Below, piece by piece: positions 55,226 through 64,000 of a DNA stretch of 64,000 bases. A program made the translations under genes and the position numbers. Every line of letters begins with the position of its first letter. The stretch's first letter is position 1. Under the pieces are notes generated by a model. It did not search any database, was not told the DNA's origin, and worked only from the letters and a program-made list of their open reading frames with translations. Source of the DNA: Larix kaempferi (lineage: Eukaryota; Streptophyta; Pinopsida; Pinales; Pinaceae); contig BSBM01001383.1 in the NCBI GenBank assembly GCA_027924585.1, forward strand, positions 3,248,001 through 3,312,000. The letters are read 5' to 3'.

Positions 55226-56998
55226 TCAGGCCAACAACCAACTCAAAACACTTATTGTAACAGCTGTGCTACAATAAGTGGAGTATCAACAGAAAATGGT
55301 CAGAATACCAACAAGCAACAGGTTTCCTAAAAAATAAAAATAGTGGACTCACTAGACCAAAAGGAGGTAAGGGAGCATGCAAACACCTAACTAAATAGTA
55401 TTCTGACTCAACTAGACATATCCTCTGCAAGGTGATGAAATCCAAGTTAGACAATATGGATAGTAGAGCCAAGTGGCTAAAGATATCCCCCTACCGGGAG
55501 GGACACCGGGTAGTCAATCCTAGAAGAAAGGAAACTAAGATACCCCGTTCATGACACGTCCAGAAAAAGGTGAATCTTCCGTTTGGTTCTATCGCCGTAG
55601 TATCCCCATACATGGATACCCCGAGAACTACGAAAGGTAGCCTTCGGTTACTGAATGGATTGCGGTATTCCACTCAGGCCTCCGGAACCAGTCTGGTGAC
55701 TTCAACCCTCCTAGGGGAGAGGCCCTTTGATAAACTGGTTATGACTATGCCAAAAAATACTAGGGGATTTTGGTTCCCTAATGGACAACAGCTATGTCTC
55801 AAGTGTAAGCAACCGAGGGGTGTTATTAGGATGCCTATCCCCCCGATCCTACCTAACTACAAAAATTCTTATGTGTTCCCCAAGTGGGGTTAGAATGTTG
55901 GTTGTGTTAAGTAGTTTTTTAAGGCTCACTTGAATTAGGTGACAAAGTGTGTGCGTGTGAGATGATGAACCCAAGTAAAAGTGCCACGGAGTGGGCAAAT
56001 TTCTAACTAAAATTAACAATACAAATTTTTTACTTTGAAATGCAAAATTTTCTCTTTTTCAATTAAAATGCTGAAATTTAAAACAAAATATTCTGTAAAT
56101 GGAACAGGAATAATACTGCAGAAAAGGCTATAGGGAAGGATGGCTACAGGTAGGACAGATGGCTATGCAAGTGTAGAAAATATTGCAACAAAGTGCTGAG
56201 TTCAAAACAGGAAAAAATGCAGAAAAAACAGACCGCAGGTCTGTGGCAAATCTGGGCGGTCGGACCGCCGGAAACAACTCAACAGTTGCGAACAGGTTGT
56301 GGGGTTTTGGATGAAAGATGTAGTCGGGCCGCCGGAAACGGGTAGAAAGCCGCAGGCGGGTTGCAGGAAAAAGGATGAAAGCCGCAAACGGGACGCGGGA
56401 AAATGGCCTAAAGACGCCGGTGGTTTGCAGAAAAATCGCTGAAAGCCGTAGACAGGATGCGGGAAAATGGCTTAAAGACGCCGGCGGGTTGCAGAAAAAT
56501 GGCTGAAAGTCGCAGGAAGGACGTGGGAAAATGGCTTACAGACGCTGGCGGGTTGCAGAAAAATGGCTGAAAGCCGCAGGCAAGATGCAGAAAACTGGCC
56601 TAAAGACGCCGGCGGGTTGCAGAAAAATGGCTAAAAGCCGCAGGAAGGATGCGTGAAAATGGCCTAAAGACGCCGACGGGTTGCAGAAAGATGGCTGAAA
56701 GCCATAGGCAGGATGCGTAAAAATTGTTAACAACCGCCGTCTGATCGCACCAAACAAGCTATTAGCCACGGTCGGATCGCAGGTAACAAACTTGAATATG
56801 CCGGCAGGGCACTAGAAACAGTCTGAGAGCCGCGGTCAAATCGTAGGTAAATGCCTGAAAAACGCGGTCGGAATGCAACTACGGGGGGTAAAAGACGCGG
56901 TTTATGGCAGCCGAAAGGAAAAAACAGAAAAATATTGCAGAAAATTGAAAACGCTTAAAACTATTAAAACTATAACTAGAAATTCAAAAGAGACACAA
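55226..56998 (-). other. Leader of X between PBS and gag
   Basis: No coding is recognised. The leader carries a GC-rich minisatellite (see 56340-56730). Confidence 0.5.
56340..56730. repeat. 64-bp GC-rich minisatellite in the X leader
   Basis: Units starting with CCTAAAGACGCCGGCGGG occur at 56407, 56471, 56535, 56599 and 56663, exactly 64 bp apart, with a more diverged unit before them. Its GC content stands out from the AT-rich surroundings. Confidence 0.9.
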
Positions 56999-57015
56999 GC
57001 GGAGTCGCCAAAAAT
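56999..57015 (-). promoter_or_regulatory. Primer-binding site of X
   Basis: On the minus strand ATTTTTGGCGACTCCGC directly follows the LTR end. TTGGCGACTCC is a PBS seen in several plant Ty3/gypsy groups. A copy in the other orientation is at 40070. Confidence 0.8.
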
Positions 57016-57750
57016 TGTAGCTAGGGTTTTCACCCCAGCTTGTGCAAATGAGCACCTACTAAGGAGAATGGACTCCTTAGTAGCAGTTCAATAAACAGTA
57101 AATTAAAGTAACAAGACAATAAGAATTCTAAACTAACATGAGCATGAATAAACATAACAAAACATGGAAATATGGTGAAGATCTTTCTTTTTTTGTATTA
57201 AATTTTTTACCTCAAGTGTAGAGGTTGGTGAAGTTCTTGCAATGGTCCAAGAGGGTTCCTACAAACTCCAGCTTTGCTCCTTATCTTTCTCCAAAAGGTT
57301 GGAAATGGGCCAAAAGGGGCACTCAAGGATGAAAGTAGTTCAAGGGTGAGCTAGGGTTTCGAAGGTGATTTTGGCAGAGTAAGGGTGTATTTGACCGTGG
57401 ATATGAAATGAGCGGTCTCCATCACCTATTTATAGGTTTTTGGTGGTGGAGTGCTGGCCCATGGTTTTGGAAACCATATGGTTTAGGTCAGATGTATAGG
57501 GTTTTTTCCTCATTTTTCCTCTTTTTCCTCATTTTTTTATATTTTTTATTCCCTTTTTAGAGGGTTTTTGCTATTTTGGAGGAATTTTGGGGGAAAAAGG
57601 GGTTTTTTAGCCTTTTGGAGGCTTTTTTGATGGTTTTGTGGCCTTTTGGAGGCTTTTTAATGGGATTTTAAGGTAGATATGGTAGGAAATATGGACAATG
57701 AGTCATGTAATGGGGTAGATGAAGTAGTGAGCACTTTTTGGGTGTTAACA
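57016..57750 (-). repeat. 5' LTR of X
   Basis: 735 bp. It begins TGTTAACACCC on the minus strand and ends CTAGCTACA before the PBS. A TATA-like CTATAAATAGG lies on the minus strand near 57425-57435. The plus-strand right flank is GTGAT. Confidence 0.93.
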
Positions 57751-59964
57751 GTGATTCTGCCCACGGTTGAAGGAAATGAACATGCAACTGTTCGCATGGG
57801 GTAGGGTTGACGCCCTGAAAGCAGGCAGATGCCCTTTGCGTTGTCACACATTACCCAGCAACCATTTGATAGTCTTAAAGACCTCTATTTTTAGAGAGGT
57901 CGACTATGTCGACCTTCTCTCCCACTATAAACTTATAAATAGATGCCTCTTATGGAGAAAATGAGGAGCATATAGCATAGAGAATAGACAGAAGATAACA
58001 GTTACTTTTGCATAAATATTGTGTAATTTTCACCAGTTAATGGAAGCTTCAGTTTGTTGATGCTCTGCTGTTAGTAACTAAGTGATTTAATTTCCATCTC
58101 TGATTGCTAGGAAGGGCCCCTCATCAACCGGAGGTTTCGTTTATGTTTTTCTGCAATTAGCTAGTTTATTTTCCTGTATATGTAATTAATTTCATTTTTC
58201 TGTATATGTTATTTTGTTTATTTCTCTGTAATTTATATTGTGCTTCTAACTTAGTTTGTGTTTACAGAATTAGAAATGGTTAACCAAGCATAGTATTCAT
58301 AGTTTAATTTCAGTCTTTTGTAATTAGATAATTTGTTTTCTAGTTTCGTGCAATTAAATAGAACTTAATTAGTTTCTATTTCAAGTTCTGTTAATAGTTA
58401 TAATTAGTCCCATTAGCTTCTATTCTGTAGATGTAGGTTAATTCTATCTTTCATCTTAGCTTTGATTTAGCATATCATAGGAATAGTTCATCTTTCCAAC
58501 AATAATTAGAATAGGTTGCTTCCTATTATCGTAGCTTCTCAACAATTCTTCTCACTGACTTCTTTGCATTGTAGGTTCATCTGCATTCGCCAACTGACGT
58601 TAAGATCATCAAAACTACTCATTTCCTTAGTTTAATTCGTTTTTCCTCTATCCAGACTGTCATTCGGACTACATCCGGATTGTTGTTCGGACTTTCATTC
58701 TTTCTGCTTTGTTTTATGCTTATTTTGAATTCAGTTTCTTAGGTTCTTTAACTATAATCTTCCTTTCTTATAATTAGCATTTTTAACTATAATTAGGCTC
58801 TTGCTTTATCTTACATAAAAGATTTAATTCAATTTTGTCATTATTCTTAGTTTCCTTCTTATTTTCCTTAACTCCGTTTTAATAGTTTTTCGAGTTATGC
58901 TTTTTATAATTGATTTACTAACATGTTGCTGTTTCAGAACTTATCAGTTTTATTCTTAGTACAGTTCATTACCTGTTCTTAAGATTTAGTTTAGATTAGA
59001 GTTAATAATTTCATTTTCCAAGTATCTTAGTTTTGGTAATTTCTTCATCAAACATAGGATCAGTTTCTCATTCACATAAATCATGAAGATGTTCCTGAAA
59101 TAGAATTTGGTTTAGAAATAAATATCTTTATCAAATTTTCTACTTGCTTATACATTAACATCTTTATCATATTTTCTACTTGCTTCCAAATCAAGTTCAG
59201 AAACTAATATCTTTATCAAGTTTTCTACTTGCTTCTAGATTTTCATTATTTTGCTTATGGATAGAAGATAGACCAGAATGTTTAAAGCTACTTGTAATTG
59301 GTCTCTCTGTAGTTTACATCTCTTTGCAGAAATTAGATTAGATTTACTTCCATTTTATTTTGTTATTACATTTGAAAGTCATTACGATACATTTACTCCA
59401 GTTCCTATTACTTTTGATGTACAACATCAAGGAGAATGGAATTAGAATTAGATGCTTTAGTGTAGTCTTGACTAGTTATTGAATTCATTAAATAGTTTAT
59501 AGTTTTGTTTTGAAGTAACATAGTTTTCTGCTTATGTAATTTATCATCGAATTAAGTTATTTATAGGTAGGTCTCTAATTTCATTTACAATTGTTCTTAA
59601 ATTCCTAGAATTAGAATCTGAAATTGATTACATAATATTTATAGTCAGCAGTTTGCTTTGTAATTAGTATTTGTTCTTTTCTTATTTAATCATAGAGTAG
59701 AGTAGTATGACTTGATACTATTATGATCTAATTGCTTAACTAGGTTTAATTAGTTCTTTTATTGTTTTTTCTGAAGTTTGACTCGGTTTTTCATTTTGAA
59801 AGATCTTTCGATCTTTTCTTTATTAAATATTTTTAAGGTCCGACAAGCCGAAACTTAGGTACTATTCTACTTTGGCATATATTTTTCCTCAACTCCAAGA
59901 TTACCAACCCCGATCGATAATTAAATATTAGGTGTTTTCTTTGAGATAGCTCACACACCCAACA
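57751..59964 (+). repeat. 5' LTR of A, second part
   Basis: It starts with GTGAT (target duplication), then continues the LTR interrupted at 38963. A TATA-like CTTATAAATAG is near 57932. The LTR ends ACACACCCAACA directly before the PBS. The last 1.9 kb are T-rich with no gene, unusually long for the part after the promoter. Confidence 0.65.
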
Positions 59965-59985
59965 TTTTGGCACCGTTGCCGGGAG
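59965..59985 (+). promoter_or_regulatory. Athila-type primer-binding site of A
   Basis: TTTTGGCACCGTTGCCGGGA directly follows the LTR end. TTGGCGCCGTTGCCGGGG is the usual Athila-type site, so this has about one change. Confidence 0.85.
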
Positions 59986-60208
59986 TTGTAGATAAACAGG
60001 TAGAATTCAGTTGTAGATGGGTAGAACATTCTCTTAAAACTTAGGGATAGATTTGAATTACCCCCTTCTTGAAACTTAAAAGTAGGCTGGTGGCGGGTGA
60101 GCAGTAAGACGAGAGGTAAGAACCTGCACATCTGTTATAACAGGAATCCCCAAAACCCAACAATAGTAGTTATACAGTTAGAGCTTATTTAAGTTATAAT
60201 TTGTTATC

Positions 60209-61943
60209 ATGAATAGGTCTAGAGATTCACAAGGTAGATTTATTAAAACTAGTTCTCTTACTAAAATCCCCACTAAAATTCCTACTAACCTATATGGGGG
60301 GCATGCCACCCCAACTACTAACTCAACAGAAAGGTATCGGAAGACACCTAAAGGGGATAGTCCTACTTGGAAAGCAAAGGAAATCCTTTCTGGAAATCAA
60401 TTAGGAGAAAATATAGGGACATCATAACAATTTGTTCATAAAGAAATTCCACTAGAAGAACCTCAAGCTCATGTTGAGACTGAACTAAGACAAGAGGAAA
60501 CTCAAAAGGATAAAAATTCAGGACTTCTCAACCCTCCGCTAGTCCCAAAACCAAAAGACACTACTTTTTCAATAGTAGGTGGTCCAAATTTAGTAGATTT
60601 TGTCGATCTTGCACAAGTAGACACTCTTTTTGAGAGTTTTGTGAACATAGTTATCTCACAGATTGAGACAACAATAGTAGGACCTTCAAAAATGGATTCC
60701 GACATAGCTGGTAATTCCCCTCATAACAAGAAGAATACTCTTCCTAAAAAAGAATGTTGGGACGTCCCATATTTACCGGGAAAGGAACAACCTAGATATT
60801 CTCTCTTTGGCAATCGAATCTTCATGGGAGATGAAAATGAAGATCGTGTCCGACAAGATGAAGAAGATGGAGAAGTTAGAACTGAAGGTACCTTCGGGTT
60901 CCCTATCTTAGACACTCCACAAGATGTCACTATGAAAAAAATCCCTCCCTCCTCACTACCAACCTTTTATGGGAAGAGTAGTGAGGATCCGAACACATTC
61001 TTATTTGAGTTTGACATTTTGTGTGGGAGTTATAATTACCTACAAGATGGCCAAAAACTAAAACTCTTTCCTACCACATTAAAAGATTCTTCTCTTCGAT
61101 GGTTCATGGGATTAGGAGAATCTAGTATTAGAACTTGGGAGGACATAAAGAGTGCATTTCTTCGAAAATATCAGGATTACTGTAGACCTAAGGACTCTCG
61201 CAATGATATTTTTAAAATACAACAAATCGAAGATGAGATCCTAGAAGACTATCTCAAGATATTTAACTACGTGTTACACAAATCCAAATATAGTGATCTT
61301 CGAGAAGATGTAGTAAGAACACTCTTCCTCAAAGGAATCTTAGAAGAATTCTTAGATAACCTTAATCTCATGGCAGCAGGAGACATTTCTCATAAGTCTT
61401 TTACAGAGATTTGTGAACTATGTAGGAATTACTCTAGGAGCAGAGGGAAAGGTGGAAGACACTTTCGAGAATCTTATGCTAGGAATCTCAAAGGAAACAC
61501 ATCCGGTCCTGGTGGAGTTACAAGGGTAGAGTTGGGAAACCTATTGGAAAATTTCAAAAAAGATATTTTAAGAGCCATGGGTTCTCAATTAGATGCACTA
61601 CAAGCTAAAAAGAGACAAGATGAAGAGCATGCAACAATGAGTGTTTTCTGTCCTAGGTGTAGAACTAAACATCCTCAATGAGAATGTCCATTAAATAATG
61701 TTTCAGTTTGTCACCTTTGTACAGAAGAACATCCAACTGATAATTGTCCATCGTTGCCTGGATTGCAAGCTGTATTTAAGAGTGGAAATTTTGGTGAAAT
61801 ACCTAGGAGGCCTTGGCAACTTAGAGATCAACCATCATATCAAGACTCATCACAAATTCCACCCTATTATTATCCTTATCACTCTCCTCAACAATGGAAC
61901 ACTTCAGGTTGGCAGAATTGGCCACCGCAGTACCCTCCTCAGA
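60209..61943 (+). pseudogene. Gag of A (Athila-like), nearly intact
   Basis: One frame runs from MNRSRDSQGRF at 60209 to 61943, broken only by TAA at 60425-60427 and TGA at 61679-61681. The capsid domain lies at about 60950-61440: PTFYGKSSEDPNTFLFEFD, LKDSSLRWFMGLGESSIRTW and SAFLRKYQDYCRPKD, matching Athila-type gag. Two CX2CX3HX4C knuckles follow, CPRCRTKHPQ-EC (holding the TGA) and CHLCTEEHPTDNC, then a Tyr/Pro/Gln-rich tail. The tail is split by a solo LTR and resumes at 62319 with NAQQQQWPHGC. Confidence 0.88.
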
Positions 61944-62318
61944 TGTTAGAAACCCATGTCTTTACTTTGTTAGTATGTTGTTGTTGGACACATATGCTTT
62001 GTAAGTCGTCCCATAGTATTTGTTGATCAATAGTTTGTGTTATTGTTGTTGGCACATATGCTTTGTAAGTCGCCCGTAGTATTGTTGATCCATAGTTTGT
62101 AAGGACCCATGGTTTTGACCCATAGTGTTGGCGCCTAGAATTAGTATATAAGTGTGTGTTGAGACCTATGAAGGCACAGTGAAGTTAATTGTATTGAGCT
62201 TTCTCAAAGGAGGTTGCCCCCTTAAAGTGGCCTGTGATCAATATAAAAGTGATTCTGAGTTCTGTCATTTCTGCTATTTCGCATACTCTTGTTAATTAAT
62301 TGTTGCAGGTGCATCACA
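61944..62318 (+). repeat. Solo LTR of the chromovirus C family with perfect TSD
   Basis: It begins TGTTAGAAACCCATG and ends GTGCATCACA, 375 bp, matching the C LTRs. TCAGA flanks both sides (61939-61943 and 62319-62323). The gag reading frame of A continues on both sides. Confidence 0.96.
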
Positions 62319-62475
62319 TCAGAATGCTCAACAACAACAATGGCCACATGGATGCAGAGGACAAGCTTATACTCAACCACCTCCTCCTATGCCTAACTAT
62401 CCTTACCCGCCTAATATTCAGCAACTTCCGTCTGGATTTGTACCTCCTTCATTACCCCCTATCCCGAATCAACCT
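62319..62475 (+). pseudogene. Gag of A, C-terminal Pro-rich tail after the solo LTR
   Basis: Beginning in the duplicated TCAGA it reads NAQQQQWPHGCRGQAYTQPP and further Pro/Tyr-rich sequence up to PSLPPIPNQP, where the second Y LTR begins at 62476. This is a continuation of the low-complexity tail at 61860-61943. Confidence 0.75.
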
Positions 62476-63119
62476 TGTTAAATTTTCAGAATTTACTTCA
62501 ATCTGATCTAGGATCTTAATTGAGAGAACAACATGTACAACAAATCTACAACATATCAACCATGGACAATAATGCAAGTTCACAAGAGACACAGAGGTTA
62601 CTTGGGGAAAACCATAAAGGTGAAAAACCCCAATAACTTCCTCAGAGATAGATAGAGCAATGATACAACCAGAATACAAGAGATAGTCTTCTCCTAGAAG
62701 CAGAGCCTCCTCCTCCACAAGTGCGCCACTCTCCCAAGTGTGAGTGATAGAATAGAATGTGTAAAATGAGAGAGACACACCCTCTATTTATACACTAACT
62801 TGACTTGACCTTTACTCAACTAGGTTGGCCTCAACTTAACCACTTAACATAATGCTGACTGGGTCGACCCCCACTAGGGTGGTCTAATAACCCTTTGACC
62901 CACATGGTCGACCCCCAATAGGGTGGTCTAACAACCCTTTGACCCACATGACTTATACAGGGCCGACCCCAACAAGGTGGTCTAATAACCCATCAAGTAT
63001 AAGTTATGACACTTACAATATAAATGACGACACTTCCGTATAGAGGAATAATAACATCTCTATAGGAATACAATATACATATATGTGAAATACATTCCAA
63101 AGTTACATATACATCAACA
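62476..63119 (-). repeat. 3' LTR of Y2
   Basis: On the plus strand it runs TGTTAAATTTTCAG to TACATCAACA. It has more differences from the two Y LTRs than they have from each other. Confidence 0.92.
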
Positions 63120-63339
63120 CTCCCTCTTAACTAGGAAGGTATTTCTCGACACAGGTCTTCTAGCACAAGTCATCTTCTCTGGATCATCGTCACTACTGTT
63201 GCTATCTCAATCAATCTCTGAATCTACTCGTCATAGGAAGTTCTACAGAGCCAGTCCTTTTTCATACTGGATGTAGGCCCACCACCTGCAGGTCTTCATC
63301 ATCATTGGCCATACTGTGGAAATCGCAGGACTTATTACA

Positions 63340-63890
63340 TGCGTCACAAAACCTTAAAAGAGTCTCTTGACTAGCAAGAACCCTAAAGAGCATCTGAGGC
63401 CTTTTTCATCCTGTCCAGATCTCCAGGAATTATTACATGTGACCCCACCACAAAAACTTGAAAGAGAATCCCAGGACTGATTACGAGCACAAGGCTCAAC
63501 CTATCGGATCTCCCAGGGCACAAATTACATGTGGTCACCACAAAACCTCGAAAGAGCATCCCAGGACTGATTACGAGCACAAGGCTCAACCTATCGGATC
63601 TCCCAGGGCACAAATTACATGTGGTCATGGCAAAACCTTACAAGAGCATCCCAGGACTTATTACAGGCACACAACCCAACCTATCGGATCTCCCAGGGAC
63701 ATATTATATGCAATAGGACAAAACCTCGAAAGAGCATATGCCAGATATCCCAGGGCCAGATTATATGCCATAGGAAAAACCTCAAAAGACTATTTGCAGA
63801 TCTCCCAGGGCCAAATTATATGTCCTCCCAGAGCAAAACCTTGAAAGAGCATTTTCCAGATATCCCAGGGCCAAATTATATGCCATAGGT
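63340..63890. repeat. Tandem repeat of roughly 65-90 bp in Y2
   Basis: Units contain AAAACCTCGAAAGAGCATCC and GATCTCCCAGGGCACAAAT. It is the same array type as 41008-41600, with shorter units toward the right. Confidence 0.85.
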
Positions 63891-64000
63891 GTAGTGCTCT
63901 GGTTTTTACGGCAGAGCACTATGTAAAATTTCAGGTTTCATTTTCTACGTTTTAAACTTTATCAGTTTATGGAAGTGAATTTCTAAGAATTACTATGTGC

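Larger units (their letters stand above)
38964..57750 (-). mobile_element. X: minus-strand gag-protease element with an abnormal palindromic 3' end
   Basis: GTGAT flanks both ends (38959-38963 and 57751-57755), so this whole block entered as one insertion, later hit by Y. On the minus strand it runs LTR (57750-57016), PBS, long leader, gag, protease, extra zinc knuckles, the start of an RT region, about 2.7 kb of non-coding DNA, a purine tract and an LTR (47921-47175). Instead of ending there it continues through an inverted LTR part (40069-39572) and a final LTR part (39458-38964). No RT core, RNase H or integrase is present. Confidence 0.8.
38715..62475 (+). mobile_element. A: Athila-like Ty3/gypsy element, split by X; 3' part outside or lost
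   Basis: The 5' LTR begins near 38715, is interrupted at 38963 by the X insertion, resumes at 57756 and ends at 59964. The shared GTGAT on both sides of X shows that the two LTR parts were once joined. The PBS is Athila-like and gag follows at 60209. Gag is broken by a solo C-family LTR and then by a second Y insertion at 62476, beyond which the window ends before pol is reached. Confidence 0.75.
62476..64000 (-). mobile_element. Y2: second Y-family element, minus strand, continuing past the window
   Basis: Its 3' LTR is 62476-63119 (about 644 bp), matching the Y LTRs, followed by the same purine tract and the same repeat-rich 3' region. The rest is outside the window. The 5-bp left flank AACCT should recur at its far end. 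Confidence 0.85.

Noticed and set aside
47175-57750. X as a normal element bounded by its two full LTRs
   Set aside because: The immediate flanks AAAAC and GTGAT differ. AAAAC is the Y duplication, and GTGAT recurs at 38959-38963, so the insertion is larger.

Overview
The window looks like intergenic DNA from a large, repeat-filled seed-plant genome. I see no credible host gene, rRNA or functional tRNA. Almost every recognisable coding stretch is a decayed LTR-retrotransposon domain from one of four groups: Ty3/gypsy of Tat, chromovirus and Athila type; Ty1/copia; gag-protease elements without reverse transcriptase; and solo LTRs. The density of old, nested elements, and gag families of a kind I associate with conifers, suggest a gymnosperm. 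That assignment is inference only.

Layout, left to right. 1-6262 is the 3' half of a Tat-lineage element (T1): integrase, then an extra RNase H, then an antisense extra ORF with a clear intron, then a long non-coding tail, a polypurine tract and a probable 3' LTR. A tRNA-like SINE head lies at 7266-7340. A SIRE/Maximus-like copia element (S) follows, with a 2.2-kb 5' LTR (7403-9637), PBS and gag. Its body is interrupted by a deleted copia element K (12012-15745, paired 656-bp LTRs). A deleted chromovirus C lies at 16040-19257 and a gag-protease element F1 at 19551-26526 (minus). A related element F3 (27540-30335, minus) and its LTR-like tail reach 31831, next to a second piece of S-type LTR (31832-32563).

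The right half is a nest. F2 (plus, from 32564) carries a solo X-family LTR (34345-35192, TSD GTCAG). An Athila-like element A starts near 38715. A large X insertion (38964-57750, minus, TSD GTGAT) splits the A 5' LTR. Inside X sits copia Y (40097-47169, minus, TSD AAAAC). The A LTR resumes at 57756 and ends at 59964 at an Athila-type PBS. Its nearly intact gag (60209-62475) contains a solo chromovirus LTR (61944-62318, perfect TSD TCAGA) and ends at a second Y-family insertion that runs off the window.

The most interesting features are these. (1) F1 and F2 share an unusual gag, protease, second gag-like domain order and lack RT and integrase. (2) X has a near-perfect LTR palindrome of about 495-bp arms at one end. 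(3) Y carries intron-like blocks spliced in frame to a crippled RT, which could be captured host exons. (4) T1 keeps a 91-bp spliceable intron in its antisense ORF. Most elements would need proteins supplied in trans.
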